A DNA stretch of 41,709 nucleotides from an uncultured Methanobrevibacter sp. (GTDB lineage: Archaea; Methanobacteriota; Methanobacteria; Methanobacteriales; Methanobacteriaceae). The position numbers and the translations under genes are program-made. The notes under the pieces were generated by a model. It saw only the letters and a program-made list of their open reading frames with translations, had not been told where the DNA came from and did not search any database. Of this stretch, positions 26,698 to 34,110 are shown piece after piece (position 1 is the stretch's first letter; each line of letters opens with the position of its first letter). The stretch is taken from the NCBI RefSeq assembly GCF_902770715.1, contig NZ_CACXTS010000016.1, forward strand, positions 1-41,709. Direction: 5' to 3'.

Positions 26698-27609
26698 TTA
26701 CAACTCCCTGTGCGCTAATCCAACCATTTCATCAATGGAGGAATATCCTTTTTCAGCCATGAATTTTTCTAATCCTTTGTTAATGTCATCAAATACAGTG
26801 ACACCCTCATCCATAATTGCAGTACCAATTTGAACTGCACGTGCGCCTGCAAAAATAAATTCCACAACATCCTCGAATGTGTAAATTCCACCGACACCAA
26901 TCAATGGAATATCAACAGCTTCATAAACGGAATAAACATTGCTGATGGCTATCGGCTTGATTGCACGACCGCTCATTCCTCCAGACTTATGGAATAAAAC
27001 TGGACGGGCAACATCGATGTTGATTTTCATTCCAGGACCTAATGTGTTAATCAAGGACAGGCAATCTGCCCCTGCATCTTCACAGGTTTTGGCAATTTCA
27101 GTAATGTCAGTTACATTAGGTGTTAATTTTGCTATAATCGGAACATCAGCCGCATCCTTTGCAGCAGAAACGATAGTATGACTTAAATTACAATCCTGAC
27201 CGATTGATGCTCCATAGCCTTCCATTGCATGAGGACAGGAAATATTCAACTCAATCATATCAACATAATCCTGAACTTCACCAACCAATGTAGAGAACTC
27301 TTCAGGATTTGCACCGTAAATAGAAGCAATCACAACATTATTTTCCCTTTCTATTTTCTTTAATTCTTCCTTGAAATTATCAACACCAGGATTTGAAAGG
27401 CCAATTGCATTTAAAATGCCTCCATCAACTGCAACGGTTGTTGGATTTGGATAACCTGGATGAGGATTAAGAGAAAAAGATTTTGAAACAACCCCCCCGG
27501 CACCTGATTTTAAAATCCAATTCATTGACGAAGCATTGCTTCCCATAATTCCTGCAGCCAACATCAGAGGATTTCTGAATTCGACTCCACAAACATTTGT
27601 TTTTAACAT
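26698..27609 (-). CDS. pyrD: Dihydroorotate dehydrogenase, class 1B catalytic subunit
   Basis: PyrD oxidises dihydroorotate to orotate with FMN. The 303-residue protein has the class 1 pattern: VCGVEFRNPLMLAAGIMG, SKSFSLNPHPGYPNPTTV, NAIGLSNPGVDNF, ELNISCPHA with the catalytic base Cys125 (cysteine is diagnostic of class 1), KLTPNVTDI, LINTLGPGMKIN and the phosphate-binding GVGGIYTFEDVVEFIFAGARAVQIGTA. It is 24 bp downstream of a coiled-coil gene and directly upstream of pyrK. Confidence 0.96.
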   Translation of the reverse strand: MLKTNVCGVEFRNPLMLAAGIMGSNASSMNWILKSGAGGVVSKSFSLNPHPGYPNPTTVAVDGGILNAIGLSNPGVDNFKEELKKIERENNVVIASIYGANPEEFSTLVGEVQDYVDMIELNISCPHAMEGYGASIGQDCNLSHTIVSAAKDAADVPIIAKLTPNVTDITEIAKTCEDAGADCLSLINTLGPGMKINIDVARPVLFHKSGGMSGRAIKPIAISNVYSVYEAVDIPLIGVGGIYTFEDVVEFIFAGARAVQIGTAIMDEGVTVFDDINKGLEKFMAEKGYSSIDEMVGLAHREL

Positions 27610-27633
27610 AATATCAACTTTGTAATTAATTAT

Positions 27634-28173
27634 TTAATTAGTTTTTGTAAATTTATCAATTATTTCTTGATATTTTTCATTTTGTAATTTTAAACTTATT
27701 ATATTGGTCTTGTTGGATTTGATTATTTCTTCTTTGGATTTTATTAGATTGGAAATTTGTTCGTCCTGTTTTTCAATTATTGCATCTTTCTGTTTGAGCA
27801 AATCTTCATATGTTTTAGAGATTTTTCTAAGCTGAAGCTCAAGGTTTTCAGTGTTGGAATTCATCTGGCTCTTATAGTCATCTATCAGAGACCTTAAATA
27901 TCTAACTTGATCCTGCTTATCTTCAATTATTGAATCCTTTTCCTTAATTTTTTGAGACAAATCATCAAGCTCCTTGATTCTTGCCTTATCGTAATCAATC
28001 TTGGTATCAATCTTATCTTCCAAATTCTTATTTGCATATTTCAATTTGGTGGAATAAAGTTTCAGCTTATTTATTTCATCAGTCTTATCTTGAATATCCA
28101 TATTAAGCTCATCAATTTCGGCATTTTTCAATTCAAGTTCATATTCCAAATCTTTTAATCTCTGTTCTGACAT
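27634..28173 (-). CDS. Coiled-coil protein of unknown function
   Basis: I do not recognise a family. The 179-residue chain is almost entirely predicted alpha-helical coiled coil, with heptad-like spacing of Leu and Ile from about residue 3 to 175 (LKDLEYELELKNAEIDELNMDIQDKTDEINKLKL and onward). It is rich in Lys, Glu, Asp and Asn and has a single internal RYLRSLIDDYKSQ break. It has no membrane segment or signal peptide. It is the first gene of the operon leading to pyrD, pyrK, the AI-2E-type gene and polB1. Low-complexity coiled coils give weak homology signals, so a structural or scaffolding role cannot be separated from a nucleic-acid role such as SMC-like accessory function. Confidence 0.7.
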   Translation of the reverse strand: MSEQRLKDLEYELELKNAEIDELNMDIQDKTDEINKLKLYSTKLKYANKNLEDKIDTKIDYDKARIKELDDLSQKIKEKDSIIEDKQDQVRYLRSLIDDYKSQMNSNTENLELQLRKISKTYEDLLKQKDAIIEKQDEQISNLIKSKEEIIKSNKTNIISLKLQNEKYQEIIDKFTKTN

Positions 28174-28288
28174 AACTACAAATCCAAAAATAGTAATAAC
28201 TCAATGAAATTTAATTTAAATTTTGAATAAATTAAATCTTTTCATATCATGACAATGCTTATTAGAAATAAAAAAAATATTTAATCTT

Positions 28289-29437
28289 ATGGAATGTTAT
28301 ATAACTTACTGTGTTAAAGGATTTTTAGCCTTCAATAGTGAAAATGAGGTAATAGCTAAAAAATTATTTCCAAATGAAAAAATAATCCAAAGATTAGCTG
28401 AAATTAATGATAAGAAAATTGTTAAAGAGGAACTGGACATCATTGAAGAAGTTTCTAAAGATTTTGATGAAATTATTATAGAGTCAAATAAAAGGCAATC
28501 AGACTATAATAATGAAAAGGTCACTATCAAAAATCCGAATCAGGGTGGAGAATACCTAAGAGAAAATTATGACAAATTTGACCTGAATTCCAAGGACATT
28601 ACTGAGATATATAGAAATTTGGCGATTCATGATATTAAGGCATCTGCCTCTGAAGACAAACATTTAATACAGGCAATCAACTCCATTGATGAAATTGACG
28701 AAAGTGTTTCCAAACTGATAGAACGAATCAGAGAATGGTATGCACTATATTTCCCTGAAATGGATGTTATCAAAAATAATGAAACTTACATAAAATTAAT
28801 TTCACAAAACAAAACAAAGAAAGACATTGTTGAAGCTAAACCAGATGCATTCCCACGCGAAATTATTGACATTGATGAGGACATAGACCCTAAAGATTTA
28901 GAAATAATGAACAGCTATGCAAAATCCATTTATGAGCTACAAAAATCTAGAAAAAATATCGAAGAATATATTGATACAAAAATGGAATCCATAGCTCCTA
29001 ATTTAAAGCTTTTAGTAGGCCCTACATTAGGGGCCAAATTAATTTCACATGCCGGTGGTCTTAAACGGTTAGCAATGTATCCCTCAAGCACCGTTCAAAT
29101 CATGGGGGCTGAAAAAGCATTATTCAGACATTTAAAAAGCGGAGATCGCCCTCCAAAGTATGGATTAATATACCAACATCCACAAGTAAGGGGCGCTAAA
29201 TGGTGGAATCGCGGAAAGGTTGCAAGAATGCTTGCAGGAATGATATCCCTAGCCGTTAGAAGAGACGTTTTTACAAAGACTTTTGATGAAAATGCATCAG
29301 ATGAATTCAAATCAAAAGTTGAAGAGATTGAAAAGAACAATCCATTTCCAACAAAGACAACTAAAAAGAGAAAAGAAGAAAAGTCCAAATCCAAAAAAAG
29401 TAAGCGAAAAGGCAAAAAAAGAAATAAGAGGAGATAA
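28289..29437 (+). CDS. nop5: Nop5/Nop56-Nop58 family box C/D sRNP core protein
   Basis: Nop5 binds fibrillarin and the L7Ae-box C/D sRNA complex to place the methyltransferase on its target rRNA or tRNA. The 382-residue protein has an N-terminal fibrillarin-binding domain (1-120), a long coiled coil (about 120-240) and the Nop domain (GPTLGAKLISHAGGLKRLAMYPSSTVQIMGAEKALFRHLKSGDRPPKYGLIYQHPQVRGAKWWNRGKVARMLAGMISLAVRRDVF). It ends in a Lys/Arg-rich tail of about 30 residues. There is no clear ribosome binding site at the ATG, so it may be leaderless. It is followed after 3 bp by fibrillarin, the usual archaeal pair. Confidence 0.95.
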   Translation: MECYITYCVKGFLAFNSENEVIAKKLFPNEKIIQRLAEINDKKIVKEELDIIEEVSKDFDEIIIESNKRQSDYNNEKVTIKNPNQGGEYLRENYDKFDLNSKDITEIYRNLAIHDIKASASEDKHLIQAINSIDEIDESVSKLIERIREWYALYFPEMDVIKNNETYIKLISQNKTKKDIVEAKPDAFPREIIDIDEDIDPKDLEIMNSYAKSIYELQKSRKNIEEYIDTKMESIAPNLKLLVGPTLGAKLISHAGGLKRLAMYPSSTVQIMGAEKALFRHLKSGDRPPKYGLIYQHPQVRGAKWWNRGKVARMLAGMISLAVRRDVFTKTFDENASDEFKSKVEEIEKNNPFPTKTTKKRKEEKSKSKKSKRKGKKRNKRR

Positions 29438-29440
29438 AGC

Positions 29441-30082
29441 ATGAATGTCTATTTTAAAGATGGAAATATCGCCACCAAAAATTTAAATCCAGGAATCTCA
29501 GTTTACGGTGAAGAGCTAATTCAAGAAGATGAAGAATATAGAATATGGAATCCTAGACGTTCAAAATTATCAGCAGCCCTCTTAAATGGATTAAAAAATC
29601 TGAACATCGAGGAGACTTCAAAAGTCTTATATCTTGGTGCATCAACCGGAACCACCGTATCCCATATTTCAGATATTGTAATTAATGGAAGAATATATGC
29701 CGTTGAATTTTCACCAACAACAGCGAAAAAATTGGTTCAACTCTCACGTCAAAGGCTTAATATTGCTCCGATTTTAGGTGATGCAACCAAACCTAAAGGA
29801 TATCTTAATATAGTCGAAAAGGTGGACTTAGTATACTGTGATGTTGCTCAGCCAACACAAAGTGAATTGTTTATGAAAAATATGAATATGTTTTCAAAGG
29901 ATGATGGTCTTGGCCTTTTAATGATTAAAGCTAGAAGTATAGATGTTGTACAAAAACCTAAAAAGATTTTCAAGGAACAAGAGAAGAAATTGAAAGAAAA
30001 AGGTTTTAAGATTATTGAAAAAGTAAAACTGGAACCATACGAAAAAGACCATATTGCATTATTAGTAGAAAAAAATTTTTAA
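29441..30082 (+). CDS. flpA: Fibrillarin-like rRNA/tRNA 2'-O-methyltransferase
   Basis: Fibrillarin is the SAM-dependent catalytic subunit of the box C/D RNP. The 213-residue protein has EEYRIWNPRRSKLSAALLNGLKN, the SAM motif VLYLGASTGTTVSHISDIV, GRIYAVEFSPTTAKKLV, APILGDATKPKGYLNIVEKVDLVYCDVAQPTQ and the conserved LMIKARSIDV lysine region. Its ATG comes 3 bp after the nop5 stop with a GGAG ribosome binding site (AGGAGATAAAGC). Target choice is set by guide RNAs, none of which I could identify with confidence here. Confidence 0.96.
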   Translation: MNVYFKDGNIATKNLNPGISVYGEELIQEDEEYRIWNPRRSKLSAALLNGLKNLNIEETSKVLYLGASTGTTVSHISDIVINGRIYAVEFSPTTAKKLVQLSRQRLNIAPILGDATKPKGYLNIVEKVDLVYCDVAQPTQSELFMKNMNMFSKDDGLGLLMIKARSIDVVQKPKKIFKEQEKKLKEKGFKIIEKVKLEPYEKDHIALLVEKNF

Positions 30083-30159
30083 AAAAAAACAACAATTTTT
30101 CACTAGCAAATCGGCAAAAAAATAGCTCTGAGCAATGTAAAAAATTACTACAAAATAGC

Positions 30160-30386
30160 TAAAAAAGTATTACTTAGATACCTTTTTATACTAGAAAATT
30201 AAATATTACATATGCTAATGCAAATAAAATAAAAGTTCATTGAAACGTCCTTTAGGTTGATTCACTCTATTAATCACTCCATTTAACTAAAGCCTAAAGG
30301 CATGAACTTATTTTATTAAAATACTATTTTTTAGAAGACTTTTTTTCAAAGATGATTTTGCTTATTTTATTTAAAAAAGTATTACT
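30160..30386. repeat. 15-bp direct repeat bracketing the hairpin
   Basis: TAAAAAAGTATTACT occurs at 30160-30174 and again at 30372-30386, 212 bp apart, on both sides of the hairpin. The core AAAAGTATTACTT also appears inverted at 277-291 in the mcr-mmp10 intergenic region. The first copy lies just upstream of the TATA-like box of the candidate RNA. It may be a regulator binding site or a repeat left by an insertion. Confidence 0.45.
30223..30317 (+). ncRNA. Candidate structured small RNA (long hairpin)
   Basis: Bases 30223-30240 (AATAAAATAAAAGTTCAT) pair with 30302-30317 (ATGAACTTATTTTATT) as a 16-bp stem with a two-base bulge. Inside it, CCTTTAGG (30249-30256) pairs with CCTAAAGG (30293-30300), and TGATT (30258-30262) can pair with AATCA (30272-30276). 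A TATA-like box at 30183-30190 predicts a start near 30210-30215, and T-tracts at 30327 and 30340 could end the transcript, giving about 110-130 nt. The strand is inferred from this arrangement. I could not find proper C and D boxes, so it is not a standard box C/D RNA despite lying after fibrillarin. It could also be a small mobile element with inverted ends, or just a 3' structure. Confidence 0.4.
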
Positions 30387-30735
30387 CTAATGAGCTTATT
30401 TTTGACTACAAATTTACTACATAAACTGAAATTTCAAATTATCAAAAACATTAGAATGAAATTAATTTTGGGTCAATTACCATATTGGTATTGGCAAATA
30501 AAAATGATGTTAAAATCTAATGGAGAAAATAACCCCCTAGAAATAATTTTGAAAAAAATCTGTTTTTCCAAAAAATATGAGAGACCCACTAAGAAAATAC
30601 CTATCGAAATATTGCAGAATCAATTAATAAAATTGGTTGTTTAATCAAAAACCTATAATTTAATATAAGCTACATTAACAATTAAGAAATGAAAGTTATA
30701 AAAAATATAAAAATAATCATGAAATATAGATGAAC

Positions 30736-31894
30736 TTAAATCTTTTTAGCAATTACATCAAAAATGATTTTTGCAATTTCTCTTTTAGATGCTAACGGAA
30801 CAGACAAAACCTCATCATCGACAATCAACACCTCATTGGTATCAGATCCAAAATGACAATCGTTTTTAGAGATATCATTGGCTATGACCAAATCTGTGCC
30901 TGCCTGTTCAATTTGTTTTCTTGCACAACCGATTATTTCATCCCGTGAAATATTGAATTCCGCCTTAAATCCTACCAGGAAAATATTTGGATTAATCTTT
31001 TTAACTTGACGAATGATTTTTGTTGTCGGCTTGAGATTTAAAAATAAAGAACTGCTTGAATCTATTTTTTTATCATCTTTCTTCTTAAATTCAAAGTCGG
31101 AAACCGCTGCAGTAGAAATGAAAATATCAAAATCAGGAATTAATTTTAAAATAACCTCATTCATTTCGCTGCTTGTCTCTACACGAATAACATTGAAAAC
31201 AGATGGAATCTCAACGCTAACATTGGCAACAACCAATGTCAAATCGGCACCCCTAATGTATGCTTCCTTTGCAAGCGCCAAACCCATTTTTCCGGAGGAT
31301 TTATTAGTTATTCCCCTTACAGAATCTATAGGTTCATATGTCCCTCCGAGACTAATTAAAATCTTTTTACCTATAATAAGATCAATCCCTTTTATTTAAA
31401 TTAATAGTTCTTAATGATTCAAGAACAATATCTTCTTTTGATGGGAATTTGGCTTTTCCTTCATCCATTCTAGGTTTGATAAAAATAGCTGAATTTTCAT
31501 TTTTGATTTTTTCAATGTTTTCTTTGATTGCCTTATACATTGAATCATGCATGGACGGAACAAATATGATTGGAGTATCATGACCATATGCTGTTATCAG
31601 CAGGGTTGAAATCGGGTCATCGGCAATTTTATATGCAAATTTGGAAATGGTATTTGCAGTAGCCGGAGCGACAAGTATCAAATCCTCTTGAGAATATCTC
31701 ACATGTTCAATCTTTCCGGTCAATTTGGTTACAACCTCATTTCCGGTTGCAAATTCCATTGCATTCGGATGAATTATCTCACATGCAGCTTCGCTCATGA
31801 AACATTTGACATCAATATCATTGCGTTTAAGTTCACGAGCCAATTTAATAGATTCAGTAGCTGCAATACTGCCTGTAACACACAATACAATCAT
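30736..31894 (-). pseudogene. coaBC: Phosphopantothenoylcysteine decarboxylase / phosphopantothenate-cysteine ligase, interrupted by a frameshift
   Basis: CoaBC makes 4'-phosphopantetheine for coenzyme A in two domains. The decarboxylase domain (31382-31894, 170 residues) starts VLCVTGSIAATESIKLARELK and has VRYSQEDLILVAPATANTISKFAYKIADDP and VPSMHDSMY. The ligase domain lies in another frame: translation upstream of the ATG at 31287 reads GKKILISLGGTYEPIDSVRG and then ITNKSSGKMGLALAKEAY without a stop, and continues to 30736. Removing one base from the AAAAGGG tract (coding strand, 31393 to 31387) joins the two into one 385-residue protein of normal length. Without this, the first domain ends at TGA two codons later. 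No start codon precedes the ligase nucleotide-binding motif. It is either a sequencing error, a programmed +1 shift or a real mutation. Confidence 0.88.
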
Positions 31895-31916
31895 AAATTA
31901 CACCATTATCTTAAAA

Positions 31917-32468
31917 TTATGTGACTTGAATATCTGACAACATATAATCAAAGATATACAAATCGTTTTCAAAGTCTGCAGTCGGTGCACTATACATCAT
32001 TACATAAGCCTGGCCACCTTTTTCAAACCAAACCGCTTTATGTTCCCTTTCAACACCGTTTTCAGTAGATGTATAGATGTACTCCACAGCGTCAATGTTA
32101 CTAATCATCAATCCGCCGGATGAGATTAATTCAAAGGAGGAATCCTTCTGCATTGACCTGTATGTATCATTGACAAATGAATAAAATTCTCCTTCAATAG
32201 GCTTTTTCTCAAAATTAATATTGACTTGTCCAACACCAAAGGAATCGATGGAACTCAATTTTGACAAAGCCATGAATGAATAATTGGAAGTTGACTCAGA
32301 ATAACCCCAATTGGAAGGATAATGAACAACTATACCGTTTTTTGATAAAGTTTCCATTGTAACTTCACTAGGATTCTCATCAGCAGCATAAACACATGAA
32401 AATGCGCAAATAATCAATAATAAAATTGAAATAACTATAATGCTTCTTTTTAAAATACTGTTTTTCAT
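31917..32468 (-). CDS. Exported PsbP-like protein
   Basis: The 183-residue protein has an N-terminal signal sequence (ILKRSIIVISILLLIICAFSCVYAADE, cleavage near residue 29). The mature part looks like a PsbP/Mog1-type alpha-beta domain: NGIVVHYPSNWGYSES at its start, GVGQVNINFEKKPIEGEFYSFVNDTYRSMQKDSSFELISSGGLMISNIDAVEYIYT, then AVWFEKGGQAYVMMYSAPTADFENDLYIFDYMLSDIQV. Such PsbP-related domains are common in exported proteins of Methanobrevibacter and their role is unknown. It is probably retained outside the membrane. It sits 25 bp downstream of the Ser-rich membrane protein gene on the same strand, so the two may be expressed together. The family call is by pattern only. Confidence 0.7.
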   Translation of the reverse strand: MKNSILKRSIIVISILLLIICAFSCVYAADENPSEVTMETLSKNGIVVHYPSNWGYSESTSNYSFMALSKLSSIDSFGVGQVNINFEKKPIEGEFYSFVNDTYRSMQKDSSFELISSGGLMISNIDAVEYIYTSTENGVEREHKAVWFEKGGQAYVMMYSAPTADFENDLYIFDYMLSDIQVT

Positions 32469-32493
32469 GATATCACCTCAGGAATATTTGAGA

Positions 32494-33210
32494 CTAGTAG
32501 TCGTTACTACTTCCTCCCTCGTTTGATTCTGAGTTACTTGATTGACTATCACTTCCACTATCATCATAAGCGCCAGAATCATAGTTTGAACTGCTTGAAG
32601 AGTAATCAGACGAACTGCTTGAAGAGTAATCGGATGAGCTGTAGGATGAATCTGAAGTAGTTTCAACATCATTATCATAATTTGATGAATCATAGGAACT
32701 GTATGAATTAGTGTATGTGGAAGTATTAGTAACCACATTTTCATTAATATCAGGGAATGCAGTATCTTGAACCATAGCTACAGTAGTAGTGTCAGATATA
32801 GAATCAAAATCTAAATTAAAAACACCATAACCCACACCGACAGTGAAACCTAAAACTAATATCAACAACAATAATAACTTAAAGGTACTGCTGTCCATAG
32901 ATTTCTTTTCTTTTTTATTATATCGGGCATCATCCTTTTTGGGATTGATGATGTATTTTTGAACTAAATCTTCTTTTTCCTTTTTATTTCTTGCAGATTT
33001 TCTGACCTTTTTCTTTTTGGTAGTATCAGAAGTTGATTTACCTTGCATAGATCTTATTCTTTGAGTAGCCTCTTTTGCATCGATAGCATTTAATTTATCT
33101 TCATATTTAGAACGAAAATAGCTGTATTTTTCTGGAGAAATTTTCCCTACTTCATAATCAGCTTCTAAACTATCCATGATTTTCAGAAGTTTTTCTCTAT
33201 CATTTGGCAT
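32494..33210 (-). CDS. Single-pass membrane protein with Ser/Tyr/Asp-rich extracellular tail
   Basis: The 238-residue protein has three parts. The N-terminal helical hairpin (1-50: REKLLKIMDSLEADYEVGKISPEKYSYFRSKYEDKL) resembles SHOCT-like oligomerisation motifs. A very basic linker follows (50-105, many Lys and Arg). One membrane helix (about 109-130: TFKLLLLLILVLGFTVGVGYGVF) leads to a low-complexity tail of about 105 residues made of Ser, Tyr, Asp and Asn. By the positive-inside rule the N-terminus is cytoplasmic and the tail is outside, probably in or through the pseudomurein wall, and is a good candidate for O-glycosylation. No known family is assigned. The 24-bp repeats at 32588 encode part of the tail. 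Confidence 0.72.
   Translation of the reverse strand: MPNDREKLLKIMDSLEADYEVGKISPEKYSYFRSKYEDKLNAIDAKEATQRIRSMQGKSTSDTTKKKKVRKSARNKKEKEDLVQKYIINPKKDDARYNKKEKKSMDSSTFKLLLLLILVLGFTVGVGYGVFNLDFDSISDTTTVAMVQDTAFPDINENVVTNTSTYTNSYSSYDSSNYDNDVETTSDSSYSSSDYSSSSSSDYSSSSSNYDSGAYDDSGSDSQSSNSESNEGGSSNDY
32588..32647 (-). repeat. 24-bp tandem repeat inside the Ser-rich tail
   Basis: On the plus strand GAACTGCTTGAAGAGTAATC begins at 32588 and again at 32612, a 24-bp period. A weaker third copy starts near 32636. Each unit encodes about eight residues (SDYSSSSS-like). Such repeats can expand or contract by slippage, varying the length of the surface tail. Confidence 0.6.
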
Positions 33211-33267
33211 TACTTGCCTCCCTGAATTATTATAATATAATTTATTATAAAACAGTAATTTATACTT

Positions 33268-34083
33268 TTACCTGAATGCCGGATAGGAACCTAAAACTTT
33301 TAGGAAATAAGTGTTTTCATCTATTTCATTTAGAATATCCTTAACAAGATCACTGTCCAGATGACCATTAAAGTCAACGAAAAATAAATATTTGCCTAAA
33401 CCCTTTTTAGAAGGTCTGGACTCGATTTTAGTCAAGTTAATATTATTCTTTTGAAAAATTCCCAGTATCTTGTATAAACCACCAGGCTTATCCTCGTAGA
33501 TTGAAAAAATAATTGATGTCTTGTCGTTTCCTGTGGGTTCATTGCACTCTTTTGAAACAACGACAAATCTGGTCTCATTGTTGTCAGTGTCTTGGATATT
33601 GGCTTCAAGAATTTCTAAATCATATAACTCAGCTGCTTTCACATTACCAATAGCTGCCTTGGCTTTATCGCCAATGATACTTTTAGCTGCACTTGCAGTG
33701 CTTACAGCATAGTGAGGCTGTATATTATGTTCGCTTATGAACTCCTGGCATTGGGATATTGCTTGTGCATGAGAGTAGACATCCTCAATATCCTCCATGG
33801 AAGTTCCAGGATTTACAATCAGGTTTTGATTAATTGGAATGATAATCTCGTTGAAAATTTTCAAATCATATTTATGGGCAAGTGAATCCAAAGTAATCCC
33901 GACCGGCCCTTCAATTGAGTTTTCAATCGGAACAATGCCAAAGGCTGATTCTCCATTAACAACACTTTCCAAAACAGCCGGAATTGTACAATAAGGAATT
34001 AATTCGTCACCGATTATATTTGCGGCTTCATGAGTGAAAGTCCCTTTAGGACCTAAAAAAGAGATTAATGTAATATGAATCAC
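33268..34083 (-). CDS. pheA: Prephenate dehydratase
   Basis: PheA converts prephenate to phenylpyruvate for phenylalanine synthesis. The 271-residue protein has the catalytic domain (ISFLGPKGTFTHEAAN, VPIENSIEGPVGITLDSLA, VYSHAQAISQCQEFI, STASAAKSIIG, NNETRFVVVSKE) and a C-terminal ACT domain for phenylalanine feedback (IIFSIYEDKPGGLYKILGIFQKNNINLTKIESRPSKKGLGKYLFFVDFNGH). The start is odd: the only upstream candidate is GTG at 34083, which directly abuts its own AAGGA ribosome binding site; an ATT a few codons later would have normal spacing. It is on the same strand as the CBS genes upstream. Confidence 0.94.
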   Translation of the reverse strand: MIHITLISFLGPKGTFTHEAANIIGDELIPYCTIPAVLESVVNGESAFGIVPIENSIEGPVGITLDSLAHKYDLKIFNEIIIPINQNLIVNPGTSMEDIEDVYSHAQAISQCQEFISEHNIQPHYAVSTASAAKSIIGDKAKAAIGNVKAAELYDLEILEANIQDTDNNETRFVVVSKECNEPTGNDKTSIIFSIYEDKPGGLYKILGIFQKNNINLTKIESRPSKKGLGKYLFFVDFNGHLDSDLVKDILNEIDENTYFLKVLGSYPAFR

Positions 34084-34110
34084 TCCTTAAAAAAATAAAA
34101 AAAAGATAAA

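Larger units (their letters stand above)
30083..30735. other. 653-bp intergenic region after fibrillarin
   Basis: No convincing protein gene lies between flpA and coaBC. The interval holds a long hairpin (30223-30317), a 15-bp direct repeat on either side of it (30160-30174 and 30372-30386), a TATA-like TTTTTATA at 30183-30190 and T-tracts at 30327-30332 and 30340-30346. An 84-codon open frame at 30390-30644 has no ribosome binding site and unusual composition and is probably not a gene. The remainder is plain AT-rich sequence. Confidence 0.6.

Noticed and set aside
30223..30360. A box C/D guide RNA next to nop5-flpA
   Set aside because: I looked for RUGAUGA and CUGA boxes at the right spacing and found only imperfect matches (for example GATGATT near 30351), not arranged around the stem.
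30390..30644. An 84-codon open frame in the gap after fibrillarin
   Set aside because: It has no ribosome binding site, its start overlaps the end of a direct repeat, and its composition (Ile, Lys, Leu, Asn runs) is what AT-rich noncoding DNA gives by chance. It has no recognisable motif.
30083..30735. A transposase remnant or insertion sequence
   Set aside because: The direct and inverted repeats look transposon-like, but no transposase-like peptide is found in any frame, and no short target duplication directly abuts the inverted arms.
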